Assembly: GCA_049194865.1 (NCBI GenBank)
Contig: JBLZWL010000003.1
Span: 174,958 to 238,957 of the forward strand
Reading direction: 5' to 3'
Length of the DNA: 64,000 nt
DNA from: Myxococcus terminator_A
GTDB taxonomy: Bacteria > Myxococcota > Myxococcia > Myxococcales > Myxococcaceae
This document shows, one piece after another, positions 47,742-55,142 of the stretch. The stretch's first letter is position 1; each line of letters begins with the position of its first letter. The notes beneath the pieces were generated by a model. That model worked only from the letters and a program-made list of their open reading frames with translations, was not told the origin of the DNA and made no database searches. Made by a program: the position numbers and the translations under genes.

Positions 47742-48071
47742 TTGAAAATCTCGAACATCCCCTTCTGCACGACGGACTGGAGCAAGCTTCAGCCCACGGA
47801 GCATCCCGGGGAGACAGGCAAGGCGTTCTGGCGAACGCTCCAAGCGGGAGACATCCGGGTCCGGCTCGTCGAGTACACACCGGGGTACGTGGCGGACCAC
47901 TGGTGCAGCCGGGGACATATCTTGCTCGTGCTCGAAGGGACGCTGCTCACGGAGTTGAAGGATGGGCGGCGTTTCGAGCTCGGGCCGATGATGAGCTACC
48001 AGGTCGCGGATGACGACGGAGCCCACCGCTCATCGACCGAGACAGGGGCGAAGCTCTTCATCGTGGACTGA
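47742..48071 (+). CDS. DHCW-motif cupin-fold protein
   Basis: A 109-residue single-domain cupin. The start is the TTG at 47742, set by AAGGAG at 47730-47735, 6 bases upstream; the longer open frame crosses the upstream gene in another register. The segment YVADHWCSRGHILLVLEG contains the DHWC sequence and the first cupin motif (H plus G turn), and the rest forms the jelly roll. Metal ligands would be His in DHW and in RGH. Family members are small uncharacterised proteins. It follows the esterase gene by 101 bases. Rare TTG start suggests low expression. Confidence 0.82.
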   Translation: MKISNIPFCTTDWSKLQPTEHPGETGKAFWRTLQAGDIRVRLVEYTPGYVADHWCSRGHILLVLEGTLLTELKDGRRFELGPMMSYQVADDDGAHRSSTETGAKLFIVD

Positions 48072-48086
48072 CGTCACGGAGAGGCT

Positions 48087-48674
48087 TTGCCCGTGGTCCT
48101 CCTGGTCGTCCCGGAAGCAGAAGGTGCTCGTCCGCCCTACCTGTCCACTGTCGAGGCCGGCAGGTGCTTGCCTTTGATTTCTTGGTTGTACGGCTTTGGG
48201 AGGTGGATTTCTCCCAGCCAGCCCTCCAGGCGGCCACCGGACTCGTGCCGCTCTCGGTCCTGGATGCACGAGCCGGGCCCGAGCGCGCGACCTGGGCCGA
48301 GGAGCGCTTGCGACAAGCCAAGGATATCTCATCGCAAGAGAGGCTGGATTTGCTCGTCGTCCTGGACCCTTACGTCACGCCGCTTCGGAAGCGAGCGGCT
48401 CAGCCCATCCTTGAGGAGCATCATGATCGACTCACCTTTCTGGGAAGAACTGCGCGCGCAGGAACGAGTCCTCGAACGAACCAGAGATCGCGCTCGGACC
48501 CTCGTCACCTTCGCGCGAACCCGAGAACTCACGGTGTCCTCCGAGGAAGAGCAGCGCCTCGCGGCCATGGACGAAACAGAACTGGCGCGGCTCAGCACCC
48601 TTGCCTTCACCTCTCCAGACGCGGCCCTCCGAGCACTCCGTGAGGCACTGGGCCTCCCGACACGTCGTCACTGA
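48087..48674 (+). pseudogene. Decayed nuclease-like (DUF4351/Rpn-type) gene remnant
   Basis: Three consecutive reading-frame pieces look like one broken gene. Frame one (48087 to about 48160) reads LPVVLLVVPEAEGARPPYLS. A one-base shift then gives LAFDFLVVRLWEVDFSQ and continues to about 48415. A second shift returns to the first frame as MIDSPFWEELRAQERVLE up to the stop at 48674. The pieces fit the order expected of hypothetical Rpn/PD-(D/E)XK-like proteins (core, helical middle, then a basic C-terminal helix). The N-terminal catalytic part is missing, and no plausible full start is present. The alternative is three unrelated short frames, less likely because each piece is free of stops only where needed. 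It is not expected to make a functional protein. Confidence 0.55.
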
Positions 48675-48760
48675 GCGCGCGACGGAACTCCCGAGCAGGT
48701 CCCGTCGTAGTCCTTCGGCCAGTTCGAGGACACCTCGGCACGAATCGACTGCTGCCTGAT

Positions 48761-49144
48761 TCAGCCCCTCCGCGGGAGCAGGCGCCCTCGCCAGAGCCCT
48801 CCCAGCGTCACGACAGCGGGAAGCAGGGCCTCGACGAGCAAGAAGCCCAGGTATGTCCGTGCTTCGGTCAAAGAGAGCTCGGCCTGGAGGACGGGGCCGA
48901 CGTCAGCGCTGAAGAAGTCGTCCTGAAGCCAGACGACGGCCCAGAGAACCGAGAGCACGCAGGCCACTCGCCACAGCCTTCCTCCGCGCCAGAGCACGAG
49001 CAGGGCACAGAGCGAGGACATCACGAGAGTCGCCAGGACCGGAGCGGGCTCCCAGGGAACCTGCTGCTTGTCCAGCACCTCTGCCCAGCACACGCCAGGG
49101 AACAACATGACGCCCAGCGCGACCTGGGATGCGTATCTGCCCAT
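48761..49144 (-). CDS. Small four-helix membrane protein, last gene of the CBASS cluster
   Basis: A 127-residue protein with about four hydrophobic segments: the N-terminal one (VALGVMLFPGVCWA, which may be a signal peptide), VLATLVMSSLCALLVLW, VACVLSVLWAVVWL and YLGFLLVEALLPAVVTLG. The gene starts 12 bases after the Cap4-like stop, so it shares the same transcript. It has no recognised effector domain. In CBASS, membrane proteins often act as pore-forming effectors, but those usually carry a nucleotide-binding domain, which is absent here. So it may be an accessory, an immunity or anchoring protein, or an unrelated passenger. It ends 86 bases before the decayed gene on the other strand. Confidence 0.65.
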   Translation of the reverse strand: MGRYASQVALGVMLFPGVCWAEVLDKQQVPWEPAPVLATLVMSSLCALLVLWRGGRLWRVACVLSVLWAVVWLQDDFFSADVGPVLQAELSLTEARTYLGFLLVEALLPAVVTLGGLWRGRLLPRRG

Positions 49145-49156
49145 GGGTGTGGCTCT

Positions 49157-50629
49157 TTACCCCGTCTGAAGCGTGAACGCGGGCACGTAGCGTTCATCCG
49201 CGGTGCGCTCGTGCACCACCACCGGCCCCACCGCGTTGAGCCGCTGCCCCAGGAACAGGCAACACGCCGACGGCGCGTAGAGCAGCAGATGCGTACTCGC
49301 AGCCCGATATCGATTCCTCGCGCGTCGAATCAGTTCCCGCGCCTGGACCGCGAAGGCCACCGCGTCCCCTGCCGAAGTCACTGCTCCATCGCCCGGTCCT
49401 CCCTCCGGCTCCAAGACGAGCACGGCGCGATACACACCCGGGTGCTCCGCCTCGAAGCGCTCCAGGTCCACATGCGCGTCGTTCGTGAGCTGGAACATCA
49501 CCAACAACACCTTCCCCTCCGAGCCCACCTCACGCTCGACCGCGCGCAACCGGCGCTCCGAGCCCCCCTCGTCCGAGCGCCACAGGAACGTCTCTCCTCG
49601 CGTGAGCTGCTCGGCACGGACGCGGAAACCAGCTGCCTCCGAGAAGTGGAAGCCCACCGCCAGCGACAGGCTCAGTGGCAGCTTGCCCCGGAAGTCCACC
49701 AGCGCCCCTTCCGGCCGGTCCGCCAATCGCTGCTTCGCCGCGCGCAACTCGGGCAACAGCTTCTCTCGCCACACCGTCTCGTCCGGAAGCCCGCGCGTCT
49801 CCCTGTCGAAGTACGGCGTCCAGTCCAGCTCCTCTGTCGGCGCGCGCTCCCACTTCCGACGCGCCCACCCGTGAATCCACAGGCTCACCGTGGGCCCTCC
49901 GTCATGTGGTGCGAACAGCTCCCGCGCCCCCAGGAACTCCCTCAACGAATCCCGCGTCACCCGCTTGGCCTCCCCCGACACCTCCACCCATTCGCGCAGA
50001 CCGTCCAGCACACTGGCCCGGGGGTTGACGCCCTGCCGCAACCCGAGCTGGTCCATGCGCACGTCCACCTGCGCCTCCAAGTCGCGAATGCTCGCGTGCC
50101 CGAGCCGCAAGCGCAGGTCCCCGAAGAACCCTCGCAGCTCCTCCAACGTCGCCTCGCACCGTGCCCCCCAGCGCGTGCTCCCTTCATTGAACGAGCCCGG
50201 CCGTGACTCGGTGAAGAACTCCGGCGTGAGCGCATGGTCCCTCCCTCGCAGATAGCGCCCCAGTCGCTCCTCCACGCCCCAGTTGCTCACCAGCCACACC
50301 TCCACCAGCCCTCGCTCGCGCAGCTTCCGCCAGCTCGCGAAGAGCTTGTGCAACAACGAGCGCCCTCTTCCTCCAGGCACCTCGCAGAGCAAGTCCAACG
50401 AGTACTGGCTCCGGTGGTCCACGTGCCACTTCACCTGCACGTAGCGACTCGCCACCCCCGAGCCCTCCCTCGCGTGCAGCGTGACATCGTCCGCGGCTCC
50501 CGCGTCGGGGTGCTCGATGTAGCCACACTCGAAGGGACAGTCCTCATCGAGAAGGTGGAGCAGCTCGTACCAGCCATACAGGTACTGGTACCGGTCTCCT
50601 TCGAGTCGGGATGCGCTCTGTTCGCCCAT
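49157..50629 (-). CDS. cap4: Cap4-like CBASS effector: nuclease domain plus SAVED
   Basis: A 490-residue effector. The N-terminal domain (about 1-200) has the DUF4297/PD-(D/E)XK pattern of Cap4: E22 in the first helix, D47-D48, and Q66-V-K68 in YVQVKWH, consistent with a dsDNA endonuclease. The C-terminal part (about 310-490) is SAVED: VGFHFSEAAGFRV, then LLVMFQLTNDAHVDL, THLLLYAPSACCLFLGQ, and a final strand ending YVPAF, as in SAVED domains that bind cyclic oligonucleotides. Ligand binding makes Cap4 degrade DNA and abort infection. The GGAGG site overlaps the stop of the upstream SAVED-peptidase gene, so they are coupled. The exact cyclic nucleotide is unknown. Confidence 0.85.
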   Translation of the reverse strand: MGEQSASRLEGDRYQYLYGWYELLHLLDEDCPFECGYIEHPDAGAADDVTLHAREGSGVASRYVQVKWHVDHRSQYSLDLLCEVPGGRGRSLLHKLFASWRKLRERGLVEVWLVSNWGVEERLGRYLRGRDHALTPEFFTESRPGSFNEGSTRWGARCEATLEELRGFFGDLRLRLGHASIRDLEAQVDVRMDQLGLRQGVNPRASVLDGLREWVEVSGEAKRVTRDSLREFLGARELFAPHDGGPTVSLWIHGWARRKWERAPTEELDWTPYFDRETRGLPDETVWREKLLPELRAAKQRLADRPEGALVDFRGKLPLSLSLAVGFHFSEAAGFRVRAEQLTRGETFLWRSDEGGSERRLRAVEREVGSEGKVLLVMFQLTNDAHVDLERFEAEHPGVYRAVLVLEPEGGPGDGAVTSAGDAVAFAVQARELIRRARNRYRAASTHLLLYAPSACCLFLGQRLNAVGPVVVHERTADERYVPAFTLQTG

Positions 50630-50643
50630 GTCAACCGCCCCTC

Positions 50644-52449
50644 CTACCGAGGCTGAATCAGCTCACGGTGACGGTTGAAGAGCTCCTCGAAGATGCGCCG
50701 CATGTCCTCCTGGGCGTCCTCGCGCGACTTCTCGTCCCAGTGGCTGAGCGCCTCGAGCACGCGAGCCACCCAGCGCCCATCCGGGTACCGCACGAGCTTG
50801 CGCTGGAAGTAGATGCCGGTGATGAGCTCGTCGCGCGGGTCCACGTCGAGCAGGCTCACCCGCTGCTGCGAATACGTCTCGAATGGGTCTGGAGACGTCT
50901 TCAGGCCGGCGATCTCCACCGTCGCGCGCTCCAGCTTCGGCGCGGGGCCGCGCTCGTCGGTCAACCCGAGCGCATTGAGCCGACACACCTGGAACAGCCA
51001 GATGAGATAGCGGCGCAGGCGGCGCTCGGAGAGCATGCGAATGGGCTTCTCGGGCTCGAAGACGCGAAGGCTCTCCATCGCGTTCCAGATGATGGACTCC
51101 ATCGTCCTCGTCTCGCCGGCGTCCTCCACCGTCCGGGCCTGCTTCGACTTGCGCCACGCCAGCGCCGCCTCGATGGCGATGGCGTCCGCGTCGAAGTCCG
51201 CCGCCTCCAGCACGAAGCCCGTGCGCCCGCTCCCGCTGAACGTGTACGAGGTCAGCCCGCCCTGATGCACATGGAAGACCTCGTGGACCATGAACAGGCG
51301 GACACACTCCCGCCAGTCATCGTCACCCACGCGCTGCTTCAGCGCCTTGAGCCCCAGCAACATCCCCACGTCGAAGCCCCACTTGCCACCGACATGACGG
51401 TAGAGCTGCGTGGGCACCATCGCCGGCACGTCCTCCACCACGCTCCGCAGGAACTTCTTCCCGTCCAGCGCGTCGACGAGCCCCTGCTGCGCGGGCTCGG
51501 ACAGCCAAGCCACCAGTTCCTGGTGCACCTTCCGCACGTCGGCAAGCGCCTTCACCGCCTCGGCGAGCTGCGCCGTCGTGGGCTCGGTGGCCAGGGGCGC
51601 GGCGCGTCCGGCCTTCAGCTCCCGGACGGACAGGTACTGCTTCCGTTCGGCGTCGTAGTGGTGGAGCCACAAGGGGAGCTGCGTGTTCACGTTCACCGCG
51701 GTCCCCAGCGCGGCGGCGAAGCTCCCTGGACAGTCCATGGCCAGCAGCACGGACGTGGCTCCACCCAGGCGCTCATGCAGGTCCCCGAGCACGCCATGAA
51801 GCTGCTCCACCGCACGAGAAACATCCTCGGGGCTTCGGATGGCATCCGACGCGGGCCCGCGCACGGGGCGCACGCGAACCTCGGCCAGGAGGTTCGAGCC
51901 ATGCTCCCTGCGAAACGCCGCCAGCGCCTGGTCGCCAATGGAGCGAGTCACCTCCAAGACGAGGGCCACCAGCCCCGTGCCGCCCTGCTTCGCCTGCGGC
52001 AGCCCCTCCACCACGAGGAAGTCCTCGGGTGGGGCGGCCCGCTCGCGGTCGAAGCCCAGCGACCACTCCCCAGTCCGCGACTGCTGGTACACGCGCAAGG
52101 GGCGCCGGGGCAGGCACGAGGCCAGGTGGAGCATCAACTCCAGCGGCGCGCATCCGAAGAGGTGCACCGGCAGGTGGTCCAGCCCCAGCTCCTTCTCCTT
52201 GCCGACCAGCGCGCTCGCGAAGCGCTCGTTCTCCAGAAACGCTCCCGCCCACTCCGGCCCTCGCAGCGACCGGACGGAGAGCTTCTCGTCATGGGGATGG
52301 AGCACCGCGCTGGCCACGTCGCGGTAGCCCTCGATGCCCAGTCGCGTCAACGTCTGCCTCGCGGCGTCCTCGATGACGGGCCGGTCGTGCTCGTAACGGA
52401 GGATGAGCGCCTGAGTCCTGGGGTTGATGGAGAGCTCCGCGTTCGACAT
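50644..52449 (-). CDS. SAVED protein fused to HExxH metallopeptidase (CBASS effector)
   Basis: A 601-residue protein from the ATG at 52449, which has GAGGTG 7 bases upstream; an ATG at 52503 is less likely. Residues about 80-290 are a SAVED domain: VHLFGCAPLELMLHLASCL, a VYQQSRTGEW segment, GLVALVLEVTRSIGDQAL, TSVLLAMDCPGSFAAALG and PLWLHHYDAERKQYL follow in the expected order. Further on, residues 389-393 are HEVFH (HExxH zinc site), and 22 residues later E415-A-A-D418 fits the gluzincin third ligand with the E-x-x-A-D pattern. So this is probably a cyclic-nucleotide-activated zinc protease. It lies between the CD-NTase and a Cap4-like gene. Its substrate is unknown; neighbours (sigma factor, kinases) are candidates. 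Confidence 0.8.
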   Translation of the reverse strand: MSNAELSINPRTQALILRYEHDRPVIEDAARQTLTRLGIEGYRDVASAVLHPHDEKLSVRSLRGPEWAGAFLENERFASALVGKEKELGLDHLPVHLFGCAPLELMLHLASCLPRRPLRVYQQSRTGEWSLGFDRERAAPPEDFLVVEGLPQAKQGGTGLVALVLEVTRSIGDQALAAFRREHGSNLLAEVRVRPVRGPASDAIRSPEDVSRAVEQLHGVLGDLHERLGGATSVLLAMDCPGSFAAALGTAVNVNTQLPLWLHHYDAERKQYLSVRELKAGRAAPLATEPTTAQLAEAVKALADVRKVHQELVAWLSEPAQQGLVDALDGKKFLRSVVEDVPAMVPTQLYRHVGGKWGFDVGMLLGLKALKQRVGDDDWRECVRLFMVHEVFHVHQGGLTSYTFSGSGRTGFVLEAADFDADAIAIEAALAWRKSKQARTVEDAGETRTMESIIWNAMESLRVFEPEKPIRMLSERRLRRYLIWLFQVCRLNALGLTDERGPAPKLERATVEIAGLKTSPDPFETYSQQRVSLLDVDPRDELITGIYFQRKLVRYPDGRWVARVLEALSHWDEKSREDAQEDMRRIFEELFNRHRELIQPR

Positions 52450-52536
52450 GTGCGCACCTCGGTTGACGACGTCTCCCAGGGAAGACGCCAACCGGACGAG
52501 CATCCCTCGCGGGCGCGCTCACTTTCTCGCGGACGC

Positions 52537-53403
52537 TCAGGGAGCCTTCTTGCGGTAGACGGGCCCGAAGAGCGTCGAGAGCCGCTGGTGCGCCTGCTCC
52601 GGGTTTGACACTCGCTCCTGGAAGGCGAGGCCCACCTCCCGGACGGCGTTCTGGAACAGGTTCCGAGCGGCCTCCCGGTGCCCAGGCTCCATCCGCGAAT
52701 CCACGGCGACGCCCAGCTTCGCCGGGTCACGGCAGGTCTGCATGACCCGCTCTGACAAGTGGCGGAACAAGACCTCCAGGCGCTCCAGCAACGAGCCCCC
52801 GGGAGGTGACTGGAACGCCGAGTAGCACATCACCTCCAGATGGAAGGAGCGCAGCGGGCTGTTGTCCCGCGCGCGGTTCCACTGCTTGACCAGCTTGATG
52901 AGCGGATTGAGTCGCCCTCCCGCGGCCCGGTCCGCCTGGGCACAGGCCTCCTGGTGCGCCTTCGGGTCCGTCCGAATCCAGGCGCCCGTGTCCCGCTGGG
53001 GAATCAGGTAGCCCCCCTGCTCATGCCGATAGGCGGGCACGACGTCGACATGGATTCTCGAGGAGAAGTCGATGCGCAGGGAGTGCCGCTGGAAGGCCGG
53101 CAGCTCGCGCTCGGGCCACTGCTGCTTGAATGCCTGACGGATATCCCGGAGCAGGTCATCGGGAGTCCGCTGGCCGCGAGGCTGACGCGCGGAATCGAGC
53201 ACGACGAACACATCCACGTCGTGAAGGGGACGAAGCGCCGTCCCTCGACTGTAGGAGCCCGAGAGGAACTCCTCCGCCGAATCCAGCCGCTCGCGCAGCA
53301 CCTGGCGCACCACCCCATGCTGCCGCGTCACGTTGTCGCGTTCAGCGGGTGTCAGCTCCAACTCCTCCAGGAGCCGCTGCATCGCCTGTTCAACGGTCCA
53401 CAT
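52537..53403 (-). CDS. CD-NTase (CBASS cyclic-oligonucleotide synthase)
   Basis: A 288-residue nucleotidyltransferase of the cGAS/DncV-like family. The core motif is G49-S50-YSRGTALRPLHD62-V-D64, with the third acidic residue D120 in IHVDVVPAYR. The C-terminal helical part contains LNPLIKLVKQWNRA and SFHLEVMCYSAF, matching the OAS1-C-like end of CD-NTases. It would make cyclic di- or trinucleotides after phage infection to activate the two SAVED proteins downstream. It is rather short for the family (often over 300). No Cap2/Cap3 or HORMA/TRIP13 genes are adjacent, so it is a type I-like set by gene content. The gene starts 45 bases after the small kinase gene. Confidence 0.88.
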   Translation of the reverse strand: MWTVEQAMQRLLEELELTPAERDNVTRQHGVVRQVLRERLDSAEEFLSGSYSRGTALRPLHDVDVFVVLDSARQPRGQRTPDDLLRDIRQAFKQQWPERELPAFQRHSLRIDFSSRIHVDVVPAYRHEQGGYLIPQRDTGAWIRTDPKAHQEACAQADRAAGGRLNPLIKLVKQWNRARDNSPLRSFHLEVMCYSAFQSPPGGSLLERLEVLFRHLSERVMQTCRDPAKLGVAVDSRMEPGHREAARNLFQNAVREVGLAFQERVSNPEQAHQRLSTLFGPVYRKKAP

Positions 53404-53448
53404 GTTCCACCCCTCGTGCTCGGGACGCTCACGGAGGAAGACGCCAAA

Positions 53449-54324
53449 TCACCCCGAACCCCTCGCCACTGCCTCCATGGCGTCGAGCGCTCGCTGAATC
53501 TCCTCCAGCGAGGGCCGACCTCCCGCCCGCTTCGCCAGCATGCTCCCGAGCAACGTGCCCATGGACTCAGGCGCCAGCCCTTGGAGTCGGGACAACGGAG
53601 GCGGCTTCGTCACATGCAGGAAGTGCAGGCCGCTGTTCGTCTCCGAGCCGAACGGCGGCTCCCCCACCAGCAGATGAAACCCGAGCGCCCCGAGCGCATA
53701 CACATCCACCCTTGCATCCACCCCCTTGGGGCTCATCCACTGCTCGGGAGCCATGTACTCCCCCGTCCCCAGCAGGGCATCCCGGGCCGTGGACACCTGG
53801 AGCGGCGGAAGTGGCGCGCCCTCTTCGGGGACGAGCCGGGCCAGCCCCAGGTCCGTGAGCCGGAGGTCCAGCGCGCCAGAGTCCTCCCGCGCCACCAGCA
53901 CATTCGCGGGCTTCACGTCGCGGTGGATGACGCCGTGCTCATGCAGATAGCGGAGCACCTGGGCGAGCTGACGAAGCACCTCGATGCAGTCGCTCAGCAC
54001 CAGGCGCCCACCTCGTGCGGCCAGAACGGCATGCAGGCTGGTCGGAAGCCACTCCAGGACGAGGAAGGGCGGTCCATCCTCGGGGAGGGCCCCCAGCGCC
54101 AGCGCCTTCACCAGATGCGGATGCTGGAGTCGCAGGAGCGTCTGGGCCTCGTTGATGAAGCGCGCCACCAACTCCGGCTGGAGGCTCGCCGACGCGCTCA
54201 ACATCTTCACCGCCACCTGGGTGTCCTCCTCCGGATGACGCGCCTGATAGACATCGCTCGACCCACCCACCGCGACCCAGCGGAGGATGACGTACTCCCC
54301 CACCCGTGTGCCGGGAGCCAGCAT
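53449..54324 (-). CDS. Small Ser/Thr protein kinase
   Basis: A 291-residue Hanks-type kinase almost without extra domains. Present are AVGGSSDVYQA (Gly loop with one substitution), VAVKML with the catalytic Lys, IHRDVKPANVL, and TDLGLA in place of DFG, which still has the metal-binding Asp. MAPEQW closes the activation segment. So it is probably active. Its ATG shares one base with the ECF sigma stop (TGATG), so the two are translated together. Kinase-sigma pairs of this kind use phosphorylation to activate the sigma factor. Cytoplasmic, no transmembrane helix. It stands directly upstream of the CD-NTase gene. Confidence 0.9.
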   Translation of the reverse strand: MLAPGTRVGEYVILRWVAVGGSSDVYQARHPEEDTQVAVKMLSASASLQPELVARFINEAQTLLRLQHPHLVKALALGALPEDGPPFLVLEWLPTSLHAVLAARGGRLVLSDCIEVLRQLAQVLRYLHEHGVIHRDVKPANVLVAREDSGALDLRLTDLGLARLVPEEGAPLPPLQVSTARDALLGTGEYMAPEQWMSPKGVDARVDVYALGALGFHLLVGEPPFGSETNSGLHFLHVTKPPPLSRLQGLAPESMGTLLGSMLAKRAGGRPSLEEIQRALDAMEAVARGSG

Positions 54325-55136
54325 CAGGTGGCCTTGGACGGGTCCAGCGCGCGCAGCCTCGGCATCCAGTACAGCATCCCCCGCAGCTCCTCCGCGCAGT
54401 CGAGGTGCTCGGCCACGAAAGCCTCCAGGTCCACCGCTTCGCCCGCCTCACGGCGACGCAGGTACTTGGAGAACGCGGCATCCGCGGCGTTGCGCAGGGC
54501 GGCGGCTTCGGGTGACAGGGGAGCGTCGGCGTCTGGCGCCTCGGCCATGTCGTCGCGCAGCGTCCGGACGCCACGCCCCATGAGCGACTCCACGGCTTTC
54601 GGCGTCTTGCCCATCCGCTCCGCGATGGTGCTCACGGGCAGGCCCTCCAGGTGGAACAGGCGCAAGGCCTCACGCTGGTTCTCGGGGAGCACCCCGAAGG
54701 CAGACAGCAGGCGCCTCCACTCCTCCTTGTTCGCGGCCACCTGACTCGGGCTGCGCTCCATCGTACGCGCGTCCCGCGCCTCCTCCGCATCCAGGGGCAC
54801 CGTGTCGGAAACATCACGCCGCTGCCGCGTGCCGCGCCGGTACGTCTGGATGGCCTCGTTCTTGACGATGGTGCGAAGCCAGCTCCACCACTCCGCCTCG
54901 CTCGTCCCCGTGAACCTACCGAGGTGCTGGAAGACCTTCAGCAGGGAGTCCTGGGTGAGGTCCGAGGGACGAGCGCCCACCTTCGCGGCCTGCTCTCGGT
55001 GCTGCTTCGCCCACACCCCCATCCTGTCCAGACAGCGACGCAACAGCTCTTCACGTGCTGGCTTCCCGTCCGCGCGAACCTGGACCAACAGCGCCTCGAA
55101 CGACACCTTCGACAGCGAGGACTCATCCATGTCCAT
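54324..55136 (-). CDS. ECF-type RNA polymerase sigma factor with C-terminal extension
   Basis: A 270-residue sigma-70-family factor. The region-2 segment is DLTQDSLLKVFQHLGRF followed by WWSWLRTIVKNEAIQTYRR. Region 4 is LPENQREALRLFHLEGL with helix-turn-helix IAERMGKTPKAVESLMGRG. A 60-residue extension follows (FSKYLRRREAGEAVDLEAF...CAEELRGML), which resembles the segment often found at the N-terminus of Ser/Thr kinases linked to such sigma factors. No anti-sigma gene is nearby; instead it lies between two kinase genes (6 bases from one, overlapping the other), so control by phosphorylation is likely. Target promoters unknown. Confidence 0.87.
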   Translation of the reverse strand: MDMDESSLSKVSFEALLVQVRADGKPAREELLRRCLDRMGVWAKQHREQAAKVGARPSDLTQDSLLKVFQHLGRFTGTSEAEWWSWLRTIVKNEAIQTYRRGTRQRRDVSDTVPLDAEEARDARTMERSPSQVAANKEEWRRLLSAFGVLPENQREALRLFHLEGLPVSTIAERMGKTPKAVESLMGRGVRTLRDDMAEAPDADAPLSPEAAALRNAADAAFSKYLRRREAGEAVDLEAFVAEHLDCAEELRGMLYWMPRLRALDPSKAT

Positions 55137-55142
55137 CCTCCA

